A stretch of 64,000 nt of DNA from Arenibacter sp. 6A1 (GCF_012272855.1 NZ_JAAXCQ010000004.1:124001-188000); one strand, 5' to 3'; positions 54,024-62,878 are shown, numbered from the stretch's first letter. Program-made: numbers and translations. The notes: generated by a model from the sequence alone, not told the origin.

Positions 54024-54509
54024 TTATTCTTTTGAAAATTTATATACAATGGTTATAGGTTCTCCGTCTACAGATACTTTTGACTTTAAGGTCATTTGTT
54101 CTTCCGTTAAGGAAGCGATATCTAACCGATACCCTACCCCTCCGGAGATATCTTTATACTTCTCATCTATAAACTTAAATTGCAATTGATTGGGAAGACC
54201 TCCCCTATCTACTACAGACCAACGAATGAAGCGATCACCACCGGTACAATCCGTTCCATCCATTAACCAATAACTCCCTGTACTATTATTGTTTCTAAAA
54301 AACCAATGACTACCAATAAAACAATTGGCATTTGCATCGTTAAAGAGTACAGATTTAAATTTTCCGCTGTTTCCTTCATAAGAAACATTATTCAGAGTCC
54401 AGTTTCCCTCTATCACTTTTCTGTCCATCCGGGCTACTTTGGAAACCGAACATGACGCTAATAGGGAACCCATTACCAAAAGCGCAAAAAAGGGCTTTTT
54501 TACATTCAT
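54024..54509 (-). CDS. Lipocalin-family lipoprotein
   Basis: 161 residues. Lipobox LLASC puts the mature protein on a membrane. The lipocalin barrel starts with VIEGNWTLNNVSYEGN (the conserved GxW) and ends with PITIVYKFSKE; two internal Cys (NANCF and GTDCTG) may form a disulphide. Lipocalins carry small hydrophobic ligands; in Bacteroidota this group is of unknown use. It is cotranscribed with the OmpA-like gene downstream. Confidence 0.85.
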   Translation of the reverse strand: MNVKKPFFALLVMGSLLASCSVSKVARMDRKVIEGNWTLNNVSYEGNSGKFKSVLFNDANANCFIGSHWFFRNNNSTGSYWLMDGTDCTGGDRFIRWSVVDRGGLPNQLQFKFIDEKYKDISGGVGYRLDIASLTEEQMTLKSKVSVDGEPITIVYKFSKE

Positions 54510-54817
54510 AATTTTTGTATTAATAATTGCTACTTGTTATACGTTGTAAGACTAGCAAAAGTATCCAACCACTTGTTAATATTGCGTTAATTTTTAACCG
54601 CTAACAGGCCGTACCCCTTAGTCTCCCAAAAGAAACAGAAGGTATTAATAATAAAGACATTAGAATAGAAATACACCCCAAAAAGTGAAGGAAAGGAGAT
54701 TTTAGACAGCAACCATCTAAAAAATTTCAAGGGAAAGCAACGCTTTCCCTTGAATTATTAACAGCCATAAAACTCTAATATTAAAACCAACAAACTGGCT
54801 GCTAAAATTATTTTTAC
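54510..54817. other. Intergenic region with a terminator
   Basis: Between the lipocalin promoter and the end of the sigma-54 operon. It contains the hairpin at 54726-54754. No gene is seen. Confidence 0.5.
54726..54754 (-). terminator. Intrinsic terminator of the glutamate dehydrogenase operon
   Basis: TTCAAGGGAAAGC pairs exactly with GCTTTCCCTTGAA around AAC. On the minus strand it is followed by ATTTTTT, the standard intrinsic form, about 63 bases after the stop at 54818. Confidence 0.85.
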
Positions 54818-55195
54818 CTATATGTTTTTTAATATAAGGTTATACACTTCTTCTTTTAGCGGTCTTAGGGACTCGTAAAAGCTTTCATATATATTTCGAT
54901 ATTCCTCGTGCTTGTTCAAATAATAAATATCACATTCGATATCTTCACATTCGTGCACATTGATTAGCGAATTTTTATATCTAAAAAAAACACCCAGACG
55001 TAATTTGTTTTCCAAGGCAATATCTTGCAGCCTTTCTTTTAAATCATGCTGGTCTTTAAATTTAGATACTATGTCTTTTAAAATCAAAACCTCCTCCCCG
55101 GTATGGACTAAATGATTAATCCAGTTATTTAACTCCAGGGCATCTTTTTTTGCTATTAGTCTATCATCGGAATCATGTTCATAAAATACATTCAT
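54818..55195 (-). CDS. Unknown protein of the sigma-54 operon
   Basis: 125 residues, soluble, acidic, largely helical, with two Cys close together (HECEDIECDIYYL). No family recognised. It lies four bases after the Gre-like gene in the same direction and is the last gene before the intrinsic terminator, so it belongs to the glutamate dehydrogenase operon. It could regulate or stabilise that enzyme, but nothing in its sequence shows it. Confidence 0.7.
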   Translation of the reverse strand: MNVFYEHDSDDRLIAKKDALELNNWINHLVHTGEEVLILKDIVSKFKDQHDLKERLQDIALENKLRLGVFFRYKNSLINVHECEDIECDIYYLNKHEEYRNIYESFYESLRPLKEEVYNLILKNI

Positions 55196-55199
55196 AGTT

Positions 55200-55619
55200 T
55201 TACATTAAGATATCAGAATTAATAGAACTTGGCTGTTGCACAACTTCCGTGACTTTAAGGGTCTGCTCTCCATTTCTAAATTCCCAAATAATATCATCGC
55301 CTTTAGCATAGCCAATAACCGCAGCCCCCATAGGAGTGAGTATAGAAATTTTATTATTTTTAAAATCTCCTTCTGAAGGAATCACCAATTGAAATTGTTT
55401 AGACCAACCGTTCGCAGCTTCAATTGTTACGGCCGAATTAAATCTAATTACATCTTCGGGCATTTCTTCCTCGCTATAAACGATTGCCGACTTTAATTCG
55501 TCAGTTAATTTCTGAATAGAATTTTTATATGTGTTGTCTGTATAAAACCCTGAAACGTTAACCAAACGTTTTAAAAGAACAAATTCTTTCTTTTCCAATA
55601 CCAAATGTCCGTACTTCAT
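55200..55619 (-). CDS. GreA/Rnk-like transcription factor
   Basis: 139 residues. The C-terminal part (about 85-130) is the GreA/GreB C-terminal FKBP-like domain: ISILTPMGAAVIGYAKGDDIIW is its signature. The N-terminal region is too short and lacks the acidic coiled-coil tip of GreA, so it resembles Rnk, which binds RNA polymerase without cleavage stimulation. It sits between glutamate dehydrogenase and an unknown protein in a sigma-54-type operon; how it would act there is unknown. Confidence 0.82.
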   Translation of the reverse strand: MKYGHLVLEKKEFVLLKRLVNVSGFYTDNTYKNSIQKLTDELKSAIVYSEEEMPEDVIRFNSAVTIEAANGWSKQFQLVIPSEGDFKNNKISILTPMGAAVIGYAKGDDIIWEFRNGEQTLKVTEVVQQPSSINSDILM

Positions 55620-55642
55620 AATACACTAATGTTTAAAATTAT

Positions 55643-56926
55643 TTATGGAAATATCCCTCTTTGCACATAGGCCTTTTCAATTCTTTCGATAGCAATCACA
55701 TAGGCCGAGGTTCTCATGTCCCCATTTCTTTCTTCTGCCTTTACATAAACCCTATCAAAAATTTCTTTCATTTTCTTGTCAAGTTTGGCCAAAACTTCAT
55801 CCAACTGCCAAAGTTCCCCGTTACGGTTTTGAAGCCATTCAAAATAACTTCCGATCACCCCTCCAGAATTACACAAAATATCCGGAATTATTCCGACCCC
55901 ATTATTGAGTAATATTTCCTCAGCTTCAACATCTGTTGGGCCATTGGCGCCTTCCGCTATTAAAAAGGCCTTTATTTTATCGGCATTTTCAGCGGTGATC
56001 TGGTTTCCTAATGCGGCAGGAATACAGATATCACAATCCAATCCAAAAAAGTCTTCTGTTGGCAAAGCAACGGAGTTAGGAAAATCGACGATACTTCCTT
56101 TATTCCCCTGCATATAATCGTTTAACTGAGCGACTGCTATTCCTTGGTGATTGGCAATTGTTCCAAAAGCATCCTGTACCCCTACTAATTTTGCTCCCTC
56201 GAGCTCTAAAAAATGAGATGTCCAAAACCCTACGTTCCCGAATCCCTGAACGATGAATCGTTTGTTTTTTAAATCTATTTTCTTCTTTTCTGCCCAGAAT
56301 TTTATATTCAAGAACACCCCATAGCCGGTAGCGCGGTCTCTTCCTTCAGAACCTCCGGACCCCAGTGGTTTTCCTGTGACCACGTGCTGGTTCTTAGAAC
56401 GCTCGGCAGGCGATTTAGTAGACATATAGGTATCTACGATCCATGCCATGGTCTGTGAGTTTGTATTCACATCCGGTGCCGGAATATCGTGCTCAGGACC
56501 AATATTATCTCCTAATGCATAGGTAAATCTTCTTGTAATCCTTTCTAATTCCGTGATAGAATATTTGCTGGGGTCTATCTGAATCCCACCTTTGGCGCCT
56601 CCGTACGGCAAACCTACCAACGACGTTTTCCAAGTCATCCACATAGCAAGTGCCTTGGCCGCATCGATATCTACCGTAGGGTGATACCGCAACCCTCCTT
56701 TATATGGACCCAATGCGTTGTTGTGTTGTACACGGTAGCCCGTGAACACTTCTACATCGCCATTATCCATTTTTACAGGAAAATGAATGATAAGTTCATT
56801 ATTGGTTATACTTAATATTTTTTTAATATTTGGATTAAGATTTATTATGTCTGCAGCATGATTAAATTGACTCATCACGTTTTCCAACATGCCCTGTTTC
56901 AATTCTTTTTTTGTTTTTGTTATCAT
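55643..56926 (-). CDS. Glutamate dehydrogenase (Glu/Leu/Phe/Val dehydrogenase family)
   Basis: 427 residues. The substrate-binding and catalytic blocks are PYKGGLRYHPTVD and LPYGGAKGGIQIDP (catalytic Lys in the latter), with the Rossmann motif VQGFGNVGFWTS for NAD(P). Size and blocks fit the hexameric small GDH type, which reversibly deaminates glutamate to 2-oxoglutarate and ammonium. The gene is preceded by the 55-residue Cys protein, 10 bases away, and the sigma-54 promoter at 57134-57148; it is the core metabolic gene of that operon. Cofactor choice (NAD or NADP) is not resolved. Confidence 0.93.
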   Translation of the reverse strand: MITKTKKELKQGMLENVMSQFNHAADIINLNPNIKKILSITNNELIIHFPVKMDNGDVEVFTGYRVQHNNALGPYKGGLRYHPTVDIDAAKALAMWMTWKTSLVGLPYGGAKGGIQIDPSKYSITELERITRRFTYALGDNIGPEHDIPAPDVNTNSQTMAWIVDTYMSTKSPAERSKNQHVVTGKPLGSGGSEGRDRATGYGVFLNIKFWAEKKKIDLKNKRFIVQGFGNVGFWTSHFLELEGAKLVGVQDAFGTIANHQGIAVAQLNDYMQGNKGSIVDFPNSVALPTEDFFGLDCDICIPAALGNQITAENADKIKAFLIAEGANGPTDVEAEEILLNNGVGIIPDILCNSGGVIGSYFEWLQNRNGELWQLDEVLAKLDKKMKEIFDRVYVKAEERNGDMRTSAYVIAIERIEKAYVQRGIFP

Positions 56927-56936
56927 ATTCTTGCTT

Positions 56937-57104
56937 TTAATAAACTCTAAGATTTGTTTTCATTTTAAAAGAATGGCTAGCAGGCAAAACCTTTGAGTCT
57001 CCCGGTTCAAATTCGTTACAGGACCAAATATTATTTTTGTTCGTGGTTAAAACGCAATTCGCGAAATGCTCACAACTGATACATAAACTAGTACTATTCC
57101 TCAT
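56937..57104 (-). CDS. 55-residue cysteine-rich protein heading the sigma-54 operon
   Basis: A short frame with ATG at 57104 and TAA at 56937, read without interruption: 55 residues with Cys8, Cys11, Cys17 and Cys29 (SLCISCEHFANCV and IWSCNEFEP), giving the spacing C-x2-C-x5-C-x11-C, suited to a zinc or Fe-S site. Its start lies about 19 bases after the predicted transcription start of the -24/-12 promoter, and its stop is 10 bases before glutamate dehydrogenase, so it is the first gene of that operon. It is too short for most gene finders. Function unknown; it may be a small regulator or sensor. Confidence 0.65.
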   Translation of the reverse strand: MRNSTSLCISCEHFANCVLTTNKNNIWSCNEFEPGDSKVLPASHSFKMKTNLRVY

Positions 57105-57133
57105 AATAGTTTTTTTTTAGTACAAACATAAAG

Positions 57134-57148
57134 GCAACTACAGTGCCA
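57134..57148 (-). promoter_or_regulatory. Sigma-54 promoter (-24/-12)
   Basis: On the minus strand TGGCAC-N5-TTGC, with GG and GC exactly ten bases apart, is a full match to the sigma-54 consensus. The expected transcription start is near 57123, 19 bases before the ATG of the small Cys protein. Confidence 0.85.
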
Positions 57149-57228
57149 ATTAAGCCTCACTAATCCTATTGAAAGTATATCTTGCTTATTATTAGTTGGT
57201 TATAAAAACAAAGACGTTTTTAGACCAC

Positions 57229-57272
57229 CCCTCATGTGGGGAGTATTTCCCCATGTGAGGGGTAATTCCCCA
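57229..57272. promoter_or_regulatory. Tandem palindromes, candidate activator sites
   Basis: CCCCTCATGTGGGGA (57229-57243) and TCCCCATGTGAGGGG (57249-57263) form a 35-bp dyad with inner and outer arms; a further GGGGTAATTCCCC follows to 57272. They also read as two direct copies of ATGTG(A)GGG(A)GTA-TTCCCC. Centre about 123 bases upstream of the predicted start, the usual distance for sigma-54 enhancers. It also follows the stop of the response regulator gene at 57289. Confidence 0.75.
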
Positions 57273-57288
57273 TATTAAACTATGAAAG

Positions 57289-58623
57289 TTATTGTATTTT
57301 TTGCCGAAGAGTTTTGCGGTCTATTTGCAGAATTTCTGCCGCTTGCGATTTATTGTTATTGGTAGCTTCGAGTACTTTAAGAATATATTTTTTTTCGATC
57401 TCTCTTAAGGGAAGAAGGCCTTCTTCAGGAAATTCTATCTTAAACTTTAAGTTATCGGGCAAATCGGCTACCTCAATTTGCTTGTCGCACATAATTACGG
57501 CTCTTTGGATAACATTTTCGAGCTCCCGTATATTTCCTGGCCAATGGTGTCTTTTTAATAGCTCCATGGCCTCGGGGGTAATCCCCAACAATCGGTCTTT
57601 ATATTCTATCCCATATTTGAGCAAGAATTTATCGACTAACAAAGGTATATCGGATTTTCTATCCCTAAGAGGCGGTACATCAATTTCGACTACTGTCAAC
57701 CTATAATAAAGATCTTCTCTAAAAAGCTCCTTTTTAACTTGGGCACTTAGGTCGCTATTAGTCGCTGCAATAACCCTTACCTCTATTTTCTCCGCCTTTT
57801 GAGAGCCTACCTTGGTCACCTCTTTTTCTTGCAGTACCCGTAAAAGTTTGGATTGTACCGATAGTGAGGCGTTGCCTATTTCATCTAAGAAAAGAGTTCC
57901 CTTATTTGCGGCCTGAAAAAACCCGTTCCTATCTTCATTCGCCCCGGTAAAAGCTCCTTTGGCGTAACCAAATAGTTCGGCCTCTAAAAGATTTTCGGGA
58001 ATAGCTCCGCAGTTGACGGCTATAAAAGGTGCTCTGGAGTATTTTCCCATATAATGTACAGAACGGGCAACCAGCTCCTTCCCCGTACCACTTTCACCCT
58101 TTATAAGTACCGTGGCCTTATTGTCCTTGACCCGATCAATGATATCGGTAACCTTTTTTATTTCCGCAGATTGCCCGATGAGCTCTCCGTAGGCAAGCTT
58201 CTTTTCTTTTGGCGAATTTGAGAGGAGCTTGACATTTTCTTTCTCCTTGACAGCCCCGGCAAAGGAATTTAAGACGGCATTCTTGAGTTCGTCCTTTGTA
58301 AAAGGTTTCACCAAATAATCTAACACTCCGGCCTTAATCACATGTAGTGCATCATTTATTGATGGATAACCAGTAACCACAAGTTTTGGCAATGTCGGAT
58401 AATGCTCTGATACATATTTTACCAACTGAAAGCCATCTACCTCCGGCATTTTTAGATCGGTTATCAATAAATCTATCTGGGTGTCCTTTAAAATAACTAA
58501 GGCTTCTTTTACCGATACGGCCTTATAAGCATGATAATTAAAGGATTGTAAGTGCCTATGAATCAGCTCTAAAATATTCACGTCATCATCTACAATTAAG
58601 ATATTCTCTTTATTAAAGCCCAT
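57289..58623 (-). CDS. NtrC-like sigma-54-dependent response regulator
   Basis: 444 residues from the Met at 58623. Receiver domain with the phospho-Asp in LLITDLKMPEVDGF, then an AAA+ domain with Walker A GESGTGKE and the sigma-54-contacting loop GAFTGA (in GYAKGAFTGANED), sensor motifs around GTLFLDEIGNA, and a C-terminal Fis-type helix-turn-helix (NNNKSQAAEILQIDRKTLRQKI). The start codon lies just after the kinase stop at 58628. It should bind enhancer sites such as 57229-57272 and activate RNA polymerase-sigma-54 at 57134-57148. Confidence 0.94.
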   Translation of the reverse strand: MGFNKENILIVDDDVNILELIHRHLQSFNYHAYKAVSVKEALVILKDTQIDLLITDLKMPEVDGFQLVKYVSEHYPTLPKLVVTGYPSINDALHVIKAGVLDYLVKPFTKDELKNAVLNSFAGAVKEKENVKLLSNSPKEKKLAYGELIGQSAEIKKVTDIIDRVKDNKATVLIKGESGTGKELVARSVHYMGKYSRAPFIAVNCGAIPENLLEAELFGYAKGAFTGANEDRNGFFQAANKGTLFLDEIGNASLSVQSKLLRVLQEKEVTKVGSQKAEKIEVRVIAATNSDLSAQVKKELFREDLYYRLTVVEIDVPPLRDRKSDIPLLVDKFLLKYGIEYKDRLLGITPEAMELLKRHHWPGNIRELENVIQRAVIMCDKQIEVADLPDNLKFKIEFPEEGLLPLREIEKKYILKVLEATNNNKSQAAEILQIDRKTLRQKIQ

Positions 58624-58627
58624 GCGC

Positions 58628-59719
58628 CTATTGTTTGGGGAAATTAAGGGCAAAGATAGTACCTTTAGGCTTGTTAGCAGTATATTTTATAGTGCCTTTA
58701 TGACTTTTCACTATGCCATGAACCACGCTTAAACCCAATCCCGAGCCCTCTCCAACAGGTTTTGTGCTATAAAAGGGCTCAAAAATCTTATCCTTGGTTT
58801 TTGGATTTATCCCTGGCCCCTGATCTTTGATGTATATAACAACACTATCCTCTTTATTTGTTACCTGTATTTCTATTTTACTTCTTACCGGAGAAAAGTA
58901 AATCGCATTGAGCACAAGATTAAAAATCACTTGGGTCAACTGAATAGAATCTACCCGTAAATAAATATCATCGGCATTAAACTGCAACTCTGGAACTACC
59001 TTGTTTTTCTTAAAAATAGGATCCATTAAGTTGATTGCATGACTTATAATGGGATTGATATTGACCAAGCTCATTTGCTGCGGCATTTCACAGGCAAAAA
59101 ACATCAGCTTTTTGACCACTTCCCTAGAAAAAATGGTACTGTTTATAATTTTATCGAGATCTTTACTAGCTTGTGAATCGTCTTCCAACCTGCTTTTTAA
59201 AAGTTCGGAAAAACCTAGAATATTGGCTAATGGGGTATTTAATTCATGGGCGATCCCTGCGGTAATTTCACCAAGAATCCCAAGCCTATCGGCTCTTTCC
59301 ATTTTTTTTCTAATGATATCCTCATTGTCTTTAATCTGTTTTCGCTCTAACAGGTTTCCCACTTCCATGCACACATTCTTGAGAAGCTTGCTTTCTTCCT
59401 CTAAAAATGCCGAGGCCTGGTATTTTTGAGCGGGATAGGAAACTTTTATACGCCCTATTTTCTTATTAAAAACACGAATGCTCGATTTCAGGGAAACGAC
59501 CTCTTCTGCAATTGGGGCCGTAGATAGGCTGTATTGATCCGTCACCATGATCACTTGGGCGTCGTTGGTAAAACGCCAAGCCTTTTTAAGACATTGCAAT
59601 ATTCCTTTCAGAGCATCTTCAATTTGGTTGTAATCACAATTCACGATGATGGAGGTTACCTCGTATAAACAAGTGAGCTCCTTAATTCTTTCATTCAGTT
59701 TTTCCTCTGCCGTAATCAT
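58628..59719 (-). CDS. NtrB-like sensor histidine kinase
   Basis: 363 residues from the Met at 59719. A GAF-like N-terminal region (about 20-140) without membrane helices, then the H-box AGIAHELNTPLANILGF, the N-box VIFNLVLNAIYFSP, G1 IKDQGPGIN, F-box FEPFYSTKP and G2 GSGLGLSVV: a complete kinase. It probably senses a cytosolic signal (nitrogen or amino-acid level) and phosphorylates the NtrC-like partner encoded next. The gap to the E1 gene upstream is about 35 bases, so it is likely cotranscribed with it. Confidence 0.93.
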   Translation of the reverse strand: MITAEEKLNERIKELTCLYEVTSIIVNCDYNQIEDALKGILQCLKKAWRFTNDAQVIMVTDQYSLSTAPIAEEVVSLKSSIRVFNKKIGRIKVSYPAQKYQASAFLEEESKLLKNVCMEVGNLLERKQIKDNEDIIRKKMERADRLGILGEITAGIAHELNTPLANILGFSELLKSRLEDDSQASKDLDKIINSTIFSREVVKKLMFFACEMPQQMSLVNINPIISHAINLMDPIFKKNKVVPELQFNADDIYLRVDSIQLTQVIFNLVLNAIYFSPVRSKIEIQVTNKEDSVVIYIKDQGPGINPKTKDKIFEPFYSTKPVGEGSGLGLSVVHGIVKSHKGTIKYTANKPKGTIFALNFPKQ

Positions 59720-59754
59720 ATTCTTCAATTATACGTTCAAAATATTGGATTGCC

Positions 59755-61731
59755 TTAATAATCCAATAATTTTAAAAGCTCCTTTGTGAAGCGTTCTTTG
59801 GGTAAATAATTCTCTTCCAACGATTTTGCAAATGGTATTGGTGTTTGTAAACTTGCTACCCTTTTTACCGGGGCATCCAGGTACTCAAAACAATTCTCCA
59901 TGACCAAGGCCGAAATATCGCTGGCCATACCCCCAAAAATGCTGTCTTCTTGCAAGATAATAAGTTTTCCTGTCTTTTTCACGGAAGAATAAATGGCTTT
60001 TGTGTCTAATGGCTGTAAGCTTCTCAGATCCAACACATCGGCACTCACACCAGGATTCTTCTCTAAGGCTTCCAAAACCCAATGCACCCCAAGACCATAA
60101 GAGACTATGGTAATAGCCTCTCCTTCTTTTAATAAAGCTGCTTTCCCAAAAGGAAGGGAGTAATAATCGGCAGGCACCTCTTGGTAACTACTGCGGTACA
60201 AGCCTTTGTGCTCAAAGAACAACACTGGATTAGGATCGTTAATAGCAGTGATCAACATACCTTTAGCGTCATAGGGAAAGGCCGGATACACTACTTTTAA
60301 GCCCGGAGTTTTGGTAAACCACGCCTCATTGGTCTGGGAATGAAACGGTCCGGCCCCCACCCCTCCTCCACAAGGCATACGGATAACCACATCGGCATTC
60401 TCTCCCCAACGATAATGTACTTTGGCCAAGTAATTAACAATAGGGTTAAACCCGGTACTTACAAAATCTGCAAATTGCATTTCTACTACGGCCTTCATTC
60501 CATTTATAGAAAGCCCCATTGCCAAAGAAACCACGGCCGACTCACAAATGGGGGTGTTGCGGACCCGGTCTTTTCCAAAGGCATCCACAAATCCCTCCGT
60601 GATTTTAAATACACCTCCGTAATCTGCAATGTCTTGCCCCATAATGACCAACTGTTGGTGCTTTTCCATGGATTGCCGTAACCCCTGGGATATTGCATCG
60701 ACAAACCGAATTTTGTTCCTTAGCCCGGCAGGCTTGTGCTCTTGGTAATCGTATTCTTTAAAAACATCGTTGAGCTCGGTTTCCTCGTTAAAAACAACTT
60801 CTTCTTCGCCCAAGGCTTCTTTCAGCCTTTCCTCTATGTCGCCAGACACCTGAGTCATGAAGGTCTCCTTTAATTGGGGCGTTAAGATTTTTTCTTCAAA
60901 TAAGTATTGTTCATAATTCAACAAAGGGTCCTTCTTTCCCCATTCCTCCAAAAGCTGCTGTGGCACATATTTGGTACCACTTGCCTCCTCATGCCCGCGC
61001 ATCCTAAAAGTTTTAAACTCTATAAGGACTGGACGGGGGTTTTTCCGCATTTCTTGGCAAATCTGTGTTACTTTATTAAACACCTCTATAATATTATTGC
61101 CATCTATTATATGCGATTCTACTCCGTAACCAACGCCCTTATCGGCCAAGTTTTCACATCTGTACTGCTCATGGGTTGGGGTAGATAGGCCATAGCTATT
61201 GTTTTCTATACAAAATAGCACTGGCAGATCCCAAACGGCGGCCAAATTAAGGGCTTCGTGAAAATCGCCTTCACTGGTACCTCCTTCTCCGGTAAAAACC
61301 GCGGTTACGGCTTTCTTTTTTTGTAGCAAATTTGCTAGGGCTATTCCGTCGGCTACCCCAAGTTGGGGGCCCAAATGAGATATCATCCCTACTATTTTGT
61401 GTTCCTTGGCCCCAAAATGAAAGCTGCGGTCCCTGCCCTTGGTATACCCGCTTTTTTTGCCCTGCCATTGTGCAAAAAGTCGCTTCAATGGAACGTTCCT
61501 TGTGGTAAAAACCCCGAGGTTACGATGCATGGGCAAGATATAATCGTCATCGGACAAAGCAGCTGTAACACCCACAGAAATAGCCTCTTGCCCAATACCA
61601 CTGAACCATTTGGATATTCTTCCCTGACGCAAAAGAATTAACATTTTTTCCTCTATAAGACGTGGCTTTAATAGCTGCTGATATAGTTCCAACTGCGTTG
61701 CTTTATCTAAAGTATGACCCTTGTAGTGCAT
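59755..61731 (-). CDS. 2-oxoacid dehydrogenase E1, alpha and beta fused
   Basis: 659 residues from the Met at 61731. The first half is E1 alpha with the thiamine diphosphate motif GEGGTSEGDFHEALNLAAVW closing in ENNSYGLS; the second half is E1 beta (QDIADYGGVFKITEGF and PCGGGVGAGPFHSQ). Fused E1 of this type is usual in Bacteroidota and decarboxylates pyruvate-like or branched-chain 2-oxoacids, feeding acyl groups to E2. Leucine, valine and isoleucine breakdown is the likely use given the glutamate dehydrogenase operon nearby. It heads the operon with the kinase and activator. Confidence 0.92.
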   Translation of the reverse strand: MHYKGHTLDKATQLELYQQLLKPRLIEEKMLILLRQGRISKWFSGIGQEAISVGVTAALSDDDYILPMHRNLGVFTTRNVPLKRLFAQWQGKKSGYTKGRDRSFHFGAKEHKIVGMISHLGPQLGVADGIALANLLQKKKAVTAVFTGEGGTSEGDFHEALNLAAVWDLPVLFCIENNSYGLSTPTHEQYRCENLADKGVGYGVESHIIDGNNIIEVFNKVTQICQEMRKNPRPVLIEFKTFRMRGHEEASGTKYVPQQLLEEWGKKDPLLNYEQYLFEEKILTPQLKETFMTQVSGDIEERLKEALGEEEVVFNEETELNDVFKEYDYQEHKPAGLRNKIRFVDAISQGLRQSMEKHQQLVIMGQDIADYGGVFKITEGFVDAFGKDRVRNTPICESAVVSLAMGLSINGMKAVVEMQFADFVSTGFNPIVNYLAKVHYRWGENADVVIRMPCGGGVGAGPFHSQTNEAWFTKTPGLKVVYPAFPYDAKGMLITAINDPNPVLFFEHKGLYRSSYQEVPADYYSLPFGKAALLKEGEAITIVSYGLGVHWVLEALEKNPGVSADVLDLRSLQPLDTKAIYSSVKKTGKLIILQEDSIFGGMASDISALVMENCFEYLDAPVKRVASLQTPIPFAKSLEENYLPKERFTKELLKLLDY

Positions 61732-61854
61732 GTTATGGTATTTGGTTAAGGAAGTATAAATGTAACGAAAAGACAAAAACAATGTCTAGCAGAATTTAAT
61801 AAGAAGGTTGCTTTAATATTTCTTAACTTTGATATATCCTAAAAAACAGCAATA

Positions 61855-62805
61855 ATGAGTGCAATACCAAGTGTAAATCTAGCAGATTTTATATCAGGAG
61901 ATGAATCTAGAAAACAAAAATTCATCGAAGAAATAGGAAATGCATTTGAAAACATAGGCTTTGTTGCCCTAAGCGGCCATTTTTTATCCGAAAAACTAAT
62001 CGAAGACCTATATCGAGAAATCAAGGATTTTTTCAATCTCCCCCAAGAGGTAAAGGACCAATACGAAATTGAAGGTCTTGGTGGTCAAAGAGGGTATACT
62101 TCCTTTGGAAAGGAACATGCCAAAGGCAAAAAAGAAGGTGATTTAAAAGAGTTTTGGCATTTCGGTCAATATGTAACGGACAATCCTACATTAGAAGCCG
62201 AATACCCAAAAAACCTGCACGTCAAGGAGCTCAAAAATTTTGACCAAGTTGGCAAGGAAACCTATAAGATGTTAGAAAAGACCGCACAATATGTACTGCG
62301 AGCCTTGGCGATCCATTTAAATTTGGAAGAATCTTATTTCGATGAGTTTATAAAAAACGGAAATTCCATATTAAGACCCATTCACTATCCGCCCATTACA
62401 CAAGAGCCTAAAAATGCTGTGAGAGCAGCGGCTCATGGCGATATCAATTTAATCACCCTATTGATGGGAGCACATGGAAAAGGCCTACAGGTAAAAAACC
62501 ATAATGGCGATTGGGTAGATGCTATTGCACGTCCCGATGAATTAATGATCAATGTAGGGGACATGCTTTCTCGACTGACGAACAACAAATTAAAATCTAC
62601 CATTCACCAAGTAGTCAATCCGCCTCGCGAACTGTGGGGTACTTCAAGGTACTCTGTTCCTTTTTTTATGCACCCTATCAGTGAGATGCCTTTAAATTGT
62701 CTGGAAAATTGTGTCGATGAAAACAATCCCAAACAATATGAAGATATTACTGCCGGGGAGTATTTACATGAAAGATTAATAGAATTAGGACTTATTAAGG
62801 CATAA
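61855..62805 (+). CDS. Isopenicillin N synthase-like non-heme iron oxygenase
   Basis: 316 residues. The double-stranded beta-helix core has the iron ligands His and Asp in AAHGDINLITLL and the second His in STIHQVVNP, and the 2-oxoglutarate-type Arg-x-Ser in RYSVPFF. The N-terminal DIOX-type domain (IPSVNLADFISGDE) is also present. Such enzymes oxidise small molecules or peptides; the substrate is unknown. The -7 box TAACTTTG (61824-61831) precedes the start. It is divergent from the E1 operon. Confidence 0.9.
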   Translation: MSAIPSVNLADFISGDESRKQKFIEEIGNAFENIGFVALSGHFLSEKLIEDLYREIKDFFNLPQEVKDQYEIEGLGGQRGYTSFGKEHAKGKKEGDLKEFWHFGQYVTDNPTLEAEYPKNLHVKELKNFDQVGKETYKMLEKTAQYVLRALAIHLNLEESYFDEFIKNGNSILRPIHYPPITQEPKNAVRAAAHGDINLITLLMGAHGKGLQVKNHNGDWVDAIARPDELMINVGDMLSRLTNNKLKSTIHQVVNPPRELWGTSRYSVPFFMHPISEMPLNCLENCVDENNPKQYEDITAGEYLHERLIELGLIKA

Positions 62806-62878
62806 AACGCCCTTTTTGGCTGTAGACATTCATGGCGTTAAGGAAATACAACAAATTAACCCTTTAAAATTACGTATT

